Shown here: positions 1-8,648 of the stretch, in pieces
How positions within the stretch are numbered: position 1 is the stretch's first letter
Layout: each line of letters starts with the position of its first letter
DNA from: Bacteroidota bacterium
GTDB taxonomy: Bacteria > Bacteroidota > Ignavibacteria > UBA10030 > BY39
Direction of reading: 5' to 3'
Assembly: GCA_030682385.1 (NCBI GenBank)
Contig: JAUXOG010000118.1
Location: 1-34,419, forward strand
Length of the DNA stretch: 34,419 nt
Translations under genes and position numbers: made by a program
The notes under the pieces: generated by a model
Told to the model about the DNA's origin: nothing
Seen by the model: the letters and a program-made list of their open reading frames with translations, nothing else
The model's database searches: none

Positions 1-203
1 CTCAACCGAACGTTGCGATACTTGGAATCGGTGCAATTAAAAAGCAGCCGGTTGTAATAAATGATGCGATAGCAATCCGGTCAATCTCGTATCTTACTTT
101 ATCCTTCGATCACCGCATAATAGACGGAGCGCTCGGCGGTATGTTTGTTGAGAGAGTTGTGAAATATTTGGAAGAGTTTGACCCTTCGGCAAGCTCAGGG
201 TGA
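1..203 (+). CDS. 2-oxoacid dehydrogenase E2 acyltransferase, C-terminal fragment
   Basis: The reading frame is open from the left edge (first full codon at base 3) and ends at TGA 201-203, so only the last ~66 residues are present. The visible sequence contains the E2 catalytic-domain signature SFDHRIIDGALGG, with the active-site His and Asp of the DHRxxDG motif. This motif is typical of the lipoyl-dependent acyltransferase of pyruvate, 2-oxoglutarate or branched-chain dehydrogenase complexes; the fragment cannot tell which. The domain ends naturally near KYLEEF. The extra tail DPSASSG is encoded by CCCTTCGGCAAGCTCAGGG, which looks like a dispersed repeat supplying a new C-terminus. lipA, which makes the lipoyl cofactor, lies directly downstream, so the pairing is functionally sensible. 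Confidence 0.9.
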   Translation, partial: QPNVAILGIGAIKKQPVVINDAIAIRSISYLTLSFDHRIIDGALGGMFVERVVKYLEEFDPSASSG

Positions 204-250
204 ATTTATGATTTATAATTTTAGATTTTTGATTTTCTTTAAATCAAGTC

Positions 251-1144
251 GTGATTGGCGAGTGTCAATTGTATAAAAAATTTTTTCAAGAAGGTGAAAT
301 AACGACTCGGATTTCCCGTCCTGATTGGTTAAAAGTTCGCATTCCAGTTGGCGAAACTTATAGCAGCATCAAGTCGATAATTGATAAGCACAAACTTCAC
401 ACAGTTTGCGGCGAAGCTCACTGTCCGAATATGGGCGAGTGCTGGAACAGCGGCACGGCTACATTTATGATTCTCGGAGATATTTGTACGCGAACCTGTG
501 GTTTCTGTGCAGTAAAAACCGGTATGCCGACAGAACTTGATGCCGACGAACCGCGGCGTGTTGCTGAAGCTGTAAAACTGATGAACGTTAAATATGCTGT
601 CGTAACATCGGTGAACCGAGATGAGTTGTACGACGGCGGCGCTACAATTTTTGCCGAAACAATCCGAAAGATTCGAGAGGCAAGTCCCACTTGTAAGGTT
701 GAAGTGTTAATCCCTGACTTCAAGGGAGATGAGTTTGCGCTGAACATCGTTCTCGATGCTTTCCCTGATGTACTCAATCATAATATCGAAACAGTACCAC
801 GTTTGTATAAGACAGTCCGACCGCAGGCGAAGTATGAACGCTCACTCGAACTTCTCGAACGGGCGAAGAAACGGGGTTTCACTACGAAGTCGGGTTTGAT
901 GGTCGGCTTGGGCGAAACAATAGAGGAAGTAATTTCAGTGATGAAAGATTTACGAAAAGTTCAATGCGATATACTAACTCTCGGACAATATCTACAACCT
1001 ACAAAAGAACATTTGCCGGTAGTCCGTTTTCTACATCCAAACGAATTCAAAGAAATTAAAGAAAGAGGTATCGCCTTGGGCTTCAAACACATCGAATCAG
1101 GTCCTTTGGTCAGGTCATCTTATCACGCGGAAAAACAGATTTGA
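251..1144 (+). CDS. lipA: Lipoyl synthase
   Basis: LipA is a radical-SAM enzyme that inserts two sulfurs into protein-bound octanoyl groups, making lipoyl-E2 and lipoyl-GcvH. The auxiliary-cluster cysteines are C53, C58 and C64 ([12 protein letters not shown]). The radical-SAM CxxxCxxC motif is at C79, C83 and C86 (CTRTCGFC). The C-terminal RSSY, whose serine ligates the auxiliary cluster, is present. The length (297 aa) is normal. The start is uncertain: GTG at 251 gives the longest frame but has no clear ribosome-binding site, and conserved sequence begins only at [10 protein letters not shown] (~residue 23). A TTG at 269 is an alternative. It follows an E2 gene whose protein needs lipoylation. 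Confidence 0.95.
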   Translation: MIGECQLYKKFFQEGEITTRISRPDWLKVRIPVGETYSSIKSIIDKHKLHTVCGEAHCPNMGECWNSGTATFMILGDICTRTCGFCAVKTGMPTELDADEPRRVAEAVKLMNVKYAVVTSVNRDELYDGGATIFAETIRKIREASPTCKVEVLIPDFKGDEFALNIVLDAFPDVLNHNIETVPRLYKTVRPQAKYERSLELLERAKKRGFTTKSGLMVGLGETIEEVISVMKDLRKVQCDILTLGQYLQPTKEHLPVVRFLHPNEFKEIKERGIALGFKHIESGPLVRSSYHAEKQI

Positions 1145-1219
1145 AAATAGTTTGTCATAATTCCATATTTTTCCTTTTGTAATTTTTTATAAACTTTATT
1201 GTAAACAACAATCTTCTCT

Positions 1220-1693
1220 TTACCTATAATGGATATAATCAGAAATCTTTATATTCCATGCGTGCAGTTCATCAATCGCTAGTATATCGAGGTGTTCTTT
1301 CCTTCCTTTGCTGAAGTAATCAATGTAGCTTATAACCGGAACTGCGATTTGATCGACGAGAACACGGTCAGCAGTTTGTAAATAATTTCTTAAATGATTA
1401 AAATCCCCTAATTGAGCTATAGCGTGGTCAGAGAGAGATATTTTTTTTATGAACATGCAGAGTATTTGTGCTTGTTCGATCTCATCACAGATAAATCCTT
1501 TTTTGATCTCATTAATCTTCAGTAGGTCAGCTTTCCTTATTTGTGAAATATTACCATTCTTAATTTCTTCGCCGACTGGATGTGTATGTAAGGATATTCC
1601 ATGAGTTATTTCGTAGGAAAAATCTAAGAATGGTTCTTTCTCAATGATTTTTTCGAACTCTTCATTAGTTAACTGTTCATATATCCAAATCAT
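1220..1693 (-). CDS. Hypothetical protein, downstream partner of the R-M enzyme
   Basis: This 157-aa soluble, acidic protein has no family I recognise. It has no signal peptide or membrane segment. Its start lies 7 bp downstream of the stop of the restriction-modification gene on the same strand, so the two are almost certainly co-transcribed. Charged helical stretches such as NEEFEKIIEKE and KADLLKINEIKKG suggest an all-helical or alpha/beta fold. A role as accessory, specificity or control factor of the R-M enzyme is possible from position alone. It ends 75 bp from the convergent lipA stop. Confidence 0.7.
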   Translation of the reverse strand: MIWIYEQLTNEEFEKIIEKEPFLDFSYEITHGISLHTHPVGEEIKNGNISQIRKADLLKINEIKKGFICDEIEQAQILCMFIKKISLSDHAIAQLGDFNHLRNYLQTADRVLVDQIAVPVISYIDYFSKGRKEHLDILAIDELHAWNIKISDYIHYR

Positions 1694-1700
1694 ATCATTT

Positions 1701-4700
1701 TTAGAGTTGTACTTGTTTATTTATTTCTATAATATTTTTTTCAACGATTTCAAAAAGTTCAGCAAGTGATTTCTGTACTTTCATAGTCTCTGCCAATGCT
1801 GTAACAACTTTGCAATAATGGCTCACTTCTTCCGATGAGAGAACTCTTCCTTTTCTATCTTTCAACCACTTCGCCGCAACCTGATATCCGCCGATATGAT
1901 ATTCCCATACTTCTTTTGCGACACCGGTAAAGTATTGCACCGGATTAAAATGTACTCGTTTCTTTTTTTCGTCGTATGTTACTTTCTCAACTCTGTTATC
2001 TCCTTTACCTTCGCAGCGTGCAATTGATTTGCCGAGCTTCTTTGATTTTAGAAGATGAAGGGCAACGAGTGCTTCTCCCTTTTCTGCCAACGACTTAAAC
2101 ACTTTGTGACTAGATGTGAAAGGTACTCTCGGGAAATCCGTCTTCAAAAACTCTGCGTACTTTTGGCGGTAGGCATTCGAGTACAACACGCCGTAAATGT
2201 AATAGAAAATATCTTCAGGACTTGGCTGTTTTTTGTAAGCCTCTGTTAGCATCTCAAAAATCTTCGGAGCAATATTAGGAATTTTTTTGCCACTACCATA
2301 AGATACTTCCGGTTCAAATAACATCATGGTAATTCCGCCGCCAGACCTGCTTTTCTTCCGTTCAGGATAAAGATAAAGAGGTACAACATAACTAATACCC
2401 AATGCGCCTGATAAAACATGTCCTTCAACAATCTTATCTCCAACAAAAACATCATTATATTCACCAACAGGATGTCGGTTGGTAAGTAAAAGAGCCAAAT
2501 TTTCCTGCATCATATGTTGCATGACTTCTTTTCTGGAACGCTCAACGAGAGCATCATGATAAAATATCTCACGGACATCGAACGGTCTGTAAAGTAATTT
2601 GGTGAAATGATCTTTCCAATCTTCATCTTTAAACAACGCTTTTCTTGCATCCCGTAATTTCCATGCGCCTGTATTTTTTAAGTCATACGTTTTTGCTATA
2701 AAAATATCATCTAACGAAGATTCCGTAAACTGTGTAATTCTCCTCTTAAGCTCTCTCCGGTCAAAATCAATTACAAAGTTATCTCTTGCCGTAACGATTC
2801 CAACACTATTCACCGGAAAAATTTCCGGTACACTTGGATACGCTTGATATCTGAGTGAGCGTTTTTCGTCTCTCGGCACAAACAAATATAAGGGTGAGCT
2901 TGGTTGAAATTGCTTCCACTTTACGGTCTTGTGGCTAAGAGTGGTTAACTTCTTATACTTTTGTTCTCTCAGCCCCCATAGATCTGCATGGAATATTTTT
3001 TTCTCACCCTTGTGTTTTTTCTTCTTCACAAACAATCCGATGGCAACGCCCTGTTGTATATCGAACACGTTTTCATCTTTTGAGCCGCCTGCCTGCCGCG
3101 CCATAAGTCGCCCTGCTTCATACTCTCTTTTTAGCCATTTTCTACCAAAACCAGTCTTTAAATTCTGTTCCCTTTTAACAGATTCTTCTCTGCTACTAAG
3201 TTCTTCTAAGTGTATTATTTCAATCGGTAACCGTGATTTTGTCCATGAAACTTCGCCTTTTAAATGCTCATCAAATCTACGCCTTATATTATCTGTCTGC
3301 CCAATATAAAAACTTTCGTCCTTACATTTCAGAACATAAACCCAAAATAACCCTGAACGCGGCGCAGGCAGGTCGGGGGCTTTTTCTTTCTTCAATGAAT
3401 TGCCGTGCAAATCGAGAAGATAAATCTCATCAAACGAGTTCATCAACGATTGCCGCATACCACGGAACGTTGGATTATCGAGATAACTGTGGTTCGTTAT
3501 GAAGCCGAGTACCCCTTCACCAACCTGATCAATTTTCCATTGTGCAAAGCGGATGAACTTCACGTAATCATCCTGTAACCATTTCGGATTTTTCTCGCCC
3601 AGCGGCTTACCATCTACTTTCTTGTAAGTTTCTATGAGTTCCGAAATCCACTCTCCTTTATTGACGGAGTGCCCCGAATAGGGTGGATTGCCAAGCACAA
3701 CGAGAATGGGCTGCTTTTTCTTTACTTGTCCGGCAAGATGAGATTCTTCCGAGAGCGACGACATACCCGGTAGTGATGTCTGCACAAGCTCTTCCATCTC
3801 CAGTGTGTTAGTCAAATAAAACTGAAACCGCTCATCGCCGCTCAGCTTGTGCCCCAATTCTTCGAGCAGGTAACCCATCTTCAAATGTCCTGCCGCGTAC
3901 GGAGCCATCATCAGCTCGAAGGCGTAAAAATGTTTCAGGATGTGGTCTTCAATGAATTTGCGGCGAGAACCATCACCGTATTTCGAAACAAATTCTTCAA
4001 CTGCAAGCTTTGCCGCTTCGGCAAGGAATGTCAACGTTCCGCCGGCAGGGTCGAGTACCGTAACGCTTGGAGTGGCAAATCCATCTTCGCGCCCGAACTT
4101 TTCTTTAAGAATTATATTGAGCGAACGGACGATGTACGAAACAACCGGCTCAGGTGTGTAATAAACTCCTCTTCGTTCACGTTCTTGCGGATTGTACTCA
4201 GCAAGGAACGTTTCGTAGAAATGAAAAATCGGATCGCTTCCTTTGCCTTCATCGAAATACTGGTGTAGAATTTTCTTTACATCGGCGGCAGCAAGAACTT
4301 CTGCAATATCATCGACTGTGGCTTGCAATTGCTCTGGTGGATCAAAAGAAATGAAATGAAAAATCTCACGCAGGATTCCTATAGTTTTTGGAATCAAGTC
4401 GTATGCAATCTTTCTATTGAAAGAACCGTCGGCTCTTGTTCGTGCTGCAAACAATCCATACGTAATCGTTTGTGCATAAAGGTCTGCAAATTGTTCCGGT
4501 TTAAGATTTGCGATAAGATGTTTTTGAAACGCCTCGTAAAATCCGAGAATCTTCTTCGCTCCAGGTGTCGATGCTTCGCGTAGCTCTGCTGTTATTACCT
4601 GATCGCGGAGAAAACGTGTACGGCTCGCAAGCTCGCGTGCAAGCGTTTCGGCAGTAAAATCTTCAGGAATCGAAAATTGGAAAAACTTTTCGAGCAAGGC

Positions 4701-5132
4701 AAAGAAATCTTCCGTATGCTCGGCGGGCGGGATAATTTTTCCTTTTGCCGCAACAAACGGTCGTGCCAGTAAGACTGCTGCCAATAATTTACCACGACGG
4801 TAAAGTCGGAATTCATAGAAGTTCGTGAGTATAAGATTTGGGAAAGTTTCGATGTAGCGCTGCAACTGTTCCGATTCTTCAATATCATCGAGATTTGCGG
4901 TGGGTGGTTTAGCTTCTATATATCCTACTTGCGAATGCACACCATCCCATATTCGAAAATCGGGATTACCAGCTTCTGTTTTTTTTGGTAGAACAGTAAT
5001 CTCTATTTTCTTTTTTAGTTTTGCCTGTGAGTATTCCTTTAGAAAGGTTTCCAGAATAGAGTAATAAGACTCTTCTCTTGCATCACCCCTTTGTGTTTTC
5101 GCAGCGATTTCTTTTAGGTAAGTCGCAATCAT
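1701..5132 (-). CDS. Single-chain restriction-modification enzyme (type IIG / type ISP-like) with inserted GIY-YIG domain
   Basis: This 1143-aa protein combines cleavage and methylation. The N-terminus carries a PD-(D/E)XK nuclease core: PDF at ~57-59, then GYIEAK with the Glu/Lys pair at ~73-75. An N6-adenine methyltransferase follows, with SAM motif I DPAGGT (~360) and catalytic motif IV NPPY (~480). The rest resembles the target-recognition C-terminus of type ISP-like enzymes (LDLHGNSLKKE, DENVFDIQQGVAIGLFVKK). No helicase motifs are seen, which fits type IIG-like enzymes rather than true ATP-driven type ISP. Residues 588-682 are a complete GIY-YIG nuclease-like segment inserted between APD and GSKDENVF. 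Without it the protein would be 1048 aa. It is transcribed divergently from rplM. Confidence 0.88.
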   Translation of the reverse strand: MIATYLKEIAAKTQRGDAREESYYSILETFLKEYSQAKLKKKIEITVLPKKTEAGNPDFRIWDGVHSQVGYIEAKPPTANLDDIEESEQLQRYIETFPNLILTNFYEFRLYRRGKLLAAVLLARPFVAAKGKIIPPAEHTEDFFALLEKFFQFSIPEDFTAETLARELASRTRFLRDQVITAELREASTPGAKKILGFYEAFQKHLIANLKPEQFADLYAQTITYGLFAARTRADGSFNRKIAYDLIPKTIGILREIFHFISFDPPEQLQATVDDIAEVLAAADVKKILHQYFDEGKGSDPIFHFYETFLAEYNPQERERRGVYYTPEPVVSYIVRSLNIILKEKFGREDGFATPSVTVLDPAGGTLTFLAEAAKLAVEEFVSKYGDGSRRKFIEDHILKHFYAFELMMAPYAAGHLKMGYLLEELGHKLSGDERFQFYLTNTLEMEELVQTSLPGMSSLSEESHLAGQVKKKQPILVVLGNPPYSGHSVNKGEWISELIETYKKVDGKPLGEKNPKWLQDDYVKFIRFAQWKIDQVGEGVLGFITNHSYLDNPTFRGMRQSLMNSFDEIYLLDLHGNSLKKEKAPDLPAPRSGLFWVYVLKCKDESFYIGQTDNIRRRFDEHLKGEVSWTKSRLPIEIIHLEELSSREESVKREQNLKTGFGRKWLKREYEAGRLMARQAGGSKDENVFDIQQGVAIGLFVKKKKHKGEKKIFHADLWGLREQKYKKLTTLSHKTVKWKQFQPSSPLYLFVPRDEKRSLRYQAYPSVPEIFPVNSVGIVTARDNFVIDFDRRELKRRITQFTESSLDDIFIAKTYDLKNTGAWKLRDARKALFKDEDWKDHFTKLLYRPFDVREIFYHDALVERSRKEVMQHMMQENLALLLTNRHPVGEYNDVFVGDKIVEGHVLSGALGISYVVPLYLYPERKKSRSGGGITMMLFEPEVSYGSGKKIPNIAPKIFEMLTEAYKKQPSPEDIFYYIYGVLYSNAYRQKYAEFLKTDFPRVPFTSSHKVFKSLAEKGEALVALHLLKSKKLGKSIARCEGKGDNRVEKVTYDEKKKRVHFNPVQYFTGVAKEVWEYHIGGYQVAAKWLKDRKGRVLSSEEVSHYCKVVTALAETMKVQKSLAELFEIVEKNIIEINKQVQL
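3087..3371 (-). mobile_element. 285-bp in-frame GIY-YIG cassette inside the R-M gene
   Basis: The cassette encodes 95 residues that interrupt the R-M protein after APD. Domain features are WVYVLKC, FYIG, a basic RRRF segment and REQNLKTGFGRKWL, so the GIY-YIG Tyr, Arg and Glu positions are kept. It is bounded by GC-rich inverted ends: CCTGCCTGCCGCGCC at 3088-3102 and GCGGCGCAGGCAGG at 3359-3372, which share a 9-bp core GCAGGCAGG in opposite orientation. Deleting 285 bp rejoins GCC CCC GAC with GGC TCA AAA, giving KAPDGSKDENVFDI, which is what this family should read. No target duplication is evident. The mobility mechanism is inferred. Confidence 0.8.
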
Positions 5133-5189
5133 AATGGCAATTTATGTAATAATAAAATCATTATCAAGTGATATTATTTTTCGAATGTA

Positions 5190-5220
5190 TTGACTATTAC
5201 CGAAATATTTGGTAAATTTG
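5190..5220 (+). promoter_or_regulatory. Bacteroidota-type promoter of the rplM operon
   Basis: TTGAC at 5190-5194 is followed after 18 nt by TAAATTTG at 5213-5220. The latter matches the Bacteroidota -7 consensus TAnnTTTG. The expected transcript start lies ~50 nt before the GTG start of rplM. A near-perfect palindrome, ACCGAAATATTTGGT (5199-5213), fills the spacer and could be an operator. Confidence 0.55.
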
Positions 5221-5273
5221 AGAGCTTTTAAATCAATAATGCTTAAATCAGCACATAATATGGAGACTTTATA

Positions 5274-5717
5274 GTGGCACTAAATGAAAAATTAACACAT
5301 TTCTTTACAAATGAAGAAGTGGAAAAAAAATGGTTCCTAGTGGATGCAGACGGAAAAACATTAGGACGATTGGCAAGTAAGGTTGCCCATATCTTACGTG
5401 GGAAACACCGGCCTACTTTCACACCCAATTCAGATGTCGGCGATTTTGTAATCGTGGTGAATGCCGATAAAATTAAATTAACTGGTCGGCGACCGGAATT
5501 AAAAAAGTATTTTCATTATACCGGATATCCGGGCGGCGCAATTTTTGAAGATTTCAAAGATATGATGAAAACCAAACCTGAAAAAGTAATTTATCATGCT
5601 GTGAAGGGAATGATTCCCCATAACAGGTTAGGTAAAAGAGTAGCTTCAAAACTAAAAGTGTATGCTGGACCCAATCATCCTCACTCAGCACAAACACCAG
5701 AAAAATTGGATATATAA
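5274..5717 (+). CDS. rplM: Large ribosomal subunit protein uL13
   Basis: This 147-aa protein binds 23S rRNA early in 50S assembly. It shows the L13 hallmarks KWFLVDADGKTLGRLAS near the N-terminus, the TGRRPELKKYFHYTGYPGG region in the middle, and GMIPHNRLGKRVASKLKVYAGPNHPH near the end. The start is GTG at 5274, supported by GGAG at 5262-5265 with 8 nt spacing; the nearby ATG at 5284 is out of frame. It is the first gene of the usual L13-S9 pair, with rpsI 10 bp downstream. Confidence 0.97.
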   Translation: MALNEKLTHFFTNEEVEKKWFLVDADGKTLGRLASKVAHILRGKHRPTFTPNSDVGDFVIVVNADKIKLTGRRPELKKYFHYTGYPGGAIFEDFKDMMKTKPEKVIYHAVKGMIPHNRLGKRVASKLKVYAGPNHPHSAQTPEKLDI

Positions 5718-5727
5718 GGAATTGCAG

Positions 5728-6114
5728 ATGCAAAACATCATAACAGTAGGAAGAAGAAAAAACGCAGTTGCACGGGTTGTACTAAAATCGGGCACAGGCG
5801 AATTTTTAGTAAACAACAAACCCATGGAAAAATTTTTTCCTGTCGATACTCATCGTCGCGATATTCTATTGCCATTCGAAGTAACTGAGAGCGGCGGGAA
5901 ATACGATATCAGCGCAACTGTACATGGTGGCGGTGTGAGTGGACAAGCGGGTGCTTTAAAACTAAGCGTAGCTCGTGCGTTACTCGAGTTGAATGAAGAA
6001 AACAGGATACCGCTCAGGACTGCAGGACTGCTTTCGCGCGATCCCCGTATGGTGGAACGTAAAAAGTATGGACAGAAAAAAGCACGCAAGCGCTTCCAGT
6101 TCTCGAAACGTTAA
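5728..6114 (+). CDS. rpsI: Small ribosomal subunit protein uS9
   Basis: This 128-aa protein has a conserved C-terminal tail (KKARKRFQFSKR) that reaches the ribosomal P site. The S9 N-terminus VGRRKNAVARV and GGGVSGQAGALKLSVARALL confirm the family, and the final residues SKR match the usual S9 end. The reading frame stays open 22 codons further upstream into rplM, but the ATG at 5728, preceded by TAAGGA, gives the normal family start. Confidence 0.97.
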   Translation: MQNIITVGRRKNAVARVVLKSGTGEFLVNNKPMEKFFPVDTHRRDILLPFEVTESGGKYDISATVHGGGVSGQAGALKLSVARALLELNEENRIPLRTAGLLSRDPRMVERKKYGQKKARKRFQFSKR

Positions 6115-6234
6115 TTTTTTAAATCAAGCATACCGTCGGATTTTTTAGAGTGTGTCCCGCCCGATATGAGCGGAATCTCTGAAAAAGTTGAAGCCGGTAG
6201 AAGTATAACAAAAATAAAAAGGAGTAATAATTTT

Positions 6235-6969
6235 ATGCCTCGTGTAGAATTAACTGACCTGCTTAATGCAGGAGCCCATTTCGGGCATTTAACCCACCGA
6301 TGGAATCCCAAAATGAAACCTTTCATTTTTATGGAACGGAACGGGATTCATATAATCGATCTTAAAAAATCTCAACAATTAATTGAGCAAGCGGGTAATG
6401 CGCTCGCGAAATTAGTTTCCGAAGGCAAACGCGTTTTGTTTGTCGGAACAAAAAAACAAGCCAAAACTGTGATTCGTGAAGAAGCCGACAGATGCGGTCA
6501 GTTTCATGCTTCAGAAAGATGGCTCGGCGGAATGTTAACTAATTTTACTACCATCCGCAAAAGCGTAAAACGCCTCAATAATATTGAAAAAATGGAAACA
6601 GACGGTACGTTCGATAAAATTACTAAGAAAGAAATTTTATTCCTCGACCGTGAAAAAGAGAAATTACAAAAAGTTCTTTCTGGTGTTGCAAATATGTCAC
6701 GCTTACCGGGAGCTCTTTTTGTTGTCGATATTAAAAAAGAAGCTATCGCAATTGCTGAAGCGAAACGTTTGCGCATTCCGGTTTTTGCTATAGTTGATAC
6801 CAACGTCGATCCAACTCTGATTGATTATCCGATTCCAGCAAATGACGATGCAATTAAATCGGTTCAATTAATTACAAAAGTTATGGCTGATGCTGTTAAT
6901 GAGGGGAAAGAAATGATATCCGCACAGTATGAAGGCGCCGACACAAACGCAACAGGAAAAGAAGGATAA
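6235..6969 (+). CDS. rpsB: Small ribosomal subunit protein uS2
   Basis: This 244-aa protein is a late-assembling 30S protein that anchors S1 in many bacteria. Signature segments are [24 protein letters not shown] at the start, [23 protein letters not shown] and [20 protein letters not shown]. The start is ATG 6235 behind a clear GGAG at 6221-6224; an upstream in-frame ATG at 6166 would add 23 non-conserved residues and is rejected. The 120-bp gap after rpsI shows no other gene. tsf follows 6 bp later, the classic rpsB-tsf order. Confidence 0.97.
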   Translation: MPRVELTDLLNAGAHFGHLTHRWNPKMKPFIFMERNGIHIIDLKKSQQLIEQAGNALAKLVSEGKRVLFVGTKKQAKTVIREEADRCGQFHASERWLGGMLTNFTTIRKSVKRLNNIEKMETDGTFDKITKKEILFLDREKEKLQKVLSGVANMSRLPGALFVVDIKKEAIAIAEAKRLRIPVFAIVDTNVDPTLIDYPIPANDDAIKSVQLITKVMADAVNEGKEMISAQYEGADTNATGKEG

Positions 6970-6975
6970 ACAATA

Positions 6976-7821
6976 ATGGCAATAACTAGTGAACTTGTTA
7001 AATTATTACGAAATAAAACCGGAGCCGGAATGATGGATTGTAAAAAGGCTCTCGAAGAAACTGCCGGAGATTTAGATAAAGCTATTGAATATCTCAGAAA
7101 AAAAGGTGCGGCTACAGCACAAAAGCGCGCTGACAAAGCTGCCAAAGAAGGAACTATTGTAACACGCGTTAATGAAAAAAACGATTTCGGAATTATTGTA
7201 GAAATAAACTGTGAAACCGATTTTGTTGCACGAGGTACCGATTTTGTTAATTTTTCAGATTTAGTTACAAATATTATTGCATCTAAAAAGCCTGCTTCTC
7301 TTGAAAAACTTTTAGAAGTAACCGACGATTCAGGGAAAGCTATTTCCCAGCATTTAAACGATATGATGGCTAAAATTGGTGAACGTATTGAAATTCGGCG
7401 TTACAAGATGCACCAAACAGAAAACGGTTTTATTGCATCTTATACGCACATGGGAAATAAAATCGGAGTTCTTATTGAATTATCGAGTACCCCCGGCAAT
7501 GCGCTCCAAATCGGACGCGATATCGCAATGCAAATTGCCGCGATGAACCCGTTGTATATTTCGCGTGATCAGGTATCGCACGAGGTGATACAACGTGAAC
7601 TCGAGATTTACCGCACTCAGGCGCGCAACGAAGGTAAGCCCGATCAAATAATTGAACGGATTGCCAACGGAAAGTTAGAAAAATATTATCAGGATGTTTG
7701 CTTGTCCGAACAGGTGTTTATTAAAGACTCAAGCAAAACTATTAAAGATGTTCTGACAGAAAGTAGTTTCGGTTTGACGATAAAGTCTTTCGAAAGATTT
7801 CAACTTGGTGAAGAAAAATAA
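6976..7821 (+). CDS. tsf: Elongation factor Ts
   Basis: EF-Ts (281 aa) is the nucleotide-exchange factor that recycles EF-Tu-GDP. The N-terminal UBA-like module carries RNKTGAGMMDCKKALEE, and the core contacts include INCETDFVAR. The dimerisation and C-terminal modules are present, so it is full length. It lies 6 bp after rpsB. A strong hairpin with a T-run follows directly, so this four-gene ribosomal unit probably ends here. Confidence 0.97.
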   Translation: MAITSELVKLLRNKTGAGMMDCKKALEETAGDLDKAIEYLRKKGAATAQKRADKAAKEGTIVTRVNEKNDFGIIVEINCETDFVARGTDFVNFSDLVTNIIASKKPASLEKLLEVTDDSGKAISQHLNDMMAKIGERIEIRRYKMHQTENGFIASYTHMGNKIGVLIELSSTPGNALQIGRDIAMQIAAMNPLYISRDQVSHEVIQRELEIYRTQARNEGKPDQIIERIANGKLEKYYQDVCLSEQVFIKDSSKTIKDVLTESSFGLTIKSFERFQLGEEK

Positions 7822-7828
7822 TAAACTT

Positions 7829-7857
7829 AAAAATCCGCTAACAAGCGGATTTTTTTT
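7829..7857 (+). terminator. Rho-independent terminator after tsf
   Basis: The perfect 9-bp stem AAATCCGCT / AGCGGATTT with a 4-nt loop (AACA) runs into eight T residues. It lies 9 bp after the tsf stop and 24 bp before pyrH, so it either separates the units or attenuates readthrough into pyrH-frr. Confidence 0.85.
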
Positions 7858-7881
7858 AACTTTTAATAATATATAAAATCA

Positions 7882-8619
7882 ATGAAAGAAATAATGAAAT
7901 ACAAACGCATTCTTTTAAAGTTGAGCGGCGAATCGTTGATGGGAAAAAAAGAATTCGGAATTGATGCCGATGTTTTAAAACAGTATGCAGAAGAAATTGG
8001 AATGGTCAGGGATTTAGGTGTTCAAATTGGAATAGTTATTGGCGGTGGAAATATTTATCGCGGTGTCGGGAACTCATCGGACGGTATCGATAAAGTAACG
8101 GGTGATCAGATGGGGATGTTAGCTACCATTATCAATTCGTTGGCATTACAAAGTGCTCTGGAACATGTAGGAATTTTTACACGATTATTAAGCGCCATTA
8201 AGATGGAGCAAATCGCCGAATCATTCATCCGCAGGCGAGCAATCAGGCATCTTGAGAAGGGAAGAGTTGTGATTTTTGGCGCCGGCACAGGCAACCCGTA
8301 TTTCACGACCGATACTGCCGCAGCTTTAAGAGCAATCGAAATACAAGCCGATGTAATATTGAAAGGCACGCGCGTTCAAGGTGTATATGACTCAGACCCT
8401 GAATTGAATCCAAACGCTGTTAAATTTCAAAATATTTCCTATTTTGATATCTTAAATAAAGACTTGAAAGTTATGGATTTAACGGCGATAACACTTTGTC
8501 GGGAAAATAAACTTCCAATAATAGTTTTTGATATGAACACCCCTGGAAACTTGAAAAAACTTTTAACGGGTGAAAATATCGGTACTTTGGTTCAGAATGT
8601 TCAAATTGAATCTATATAA
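7882..8619 (+). CDS. pyrH: UMP kinase
   Basis: This is the bacterial hexameric UMP kinase of the amino-acid-kinase fold, which converts UMP to UDP with ATP. Motifs: LLKLSGESL (phosphate binding) near the N-terminus, GGGNIYRG (~55), [17 protein letters not shown] (~135, UMP binding), and [13 protein letters not shown]. The 245-aa length is normal. The start could be ATG 7882 or the fifth codon ATG 7894; neither has a good ribosome-binding site. It pairs with frr, the usual pyrH-frr order. Confidence 0.96.
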   Translation: MKEIMKYKRILLKLSGESLMGKKEFGIDADVLKQYAEEIGMVRDLGVQIGIVIGGGNIYRGVGNSSDGIDKVTGDQMGMLATIINSLALQSALEHVGIFTRLLSAIKMEQIAESFIRRRAIRHLEKGRVVIFGAGTGNPYFTTDTAAALRAIEIQADVILKGTRVQGVYDSDPELNPNAVKFQNISYFDILNKDLKVMDLTAITLCRENKLPIIVFDMNTPGNLKKLLTGENIGTLVQNVQIESI

Positions 8620-8648
8620 AATATTGTCTAACAAATTTTGGAGTAAAA

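Noticed and set aside
3087-3371. Intein or group I intron in the R-M gene
   Set aside because: No intein splice-junction residues (Cys/Ser at start, His-Asn at end) and the frame is continuous; only a GIY-YIG domain is present.
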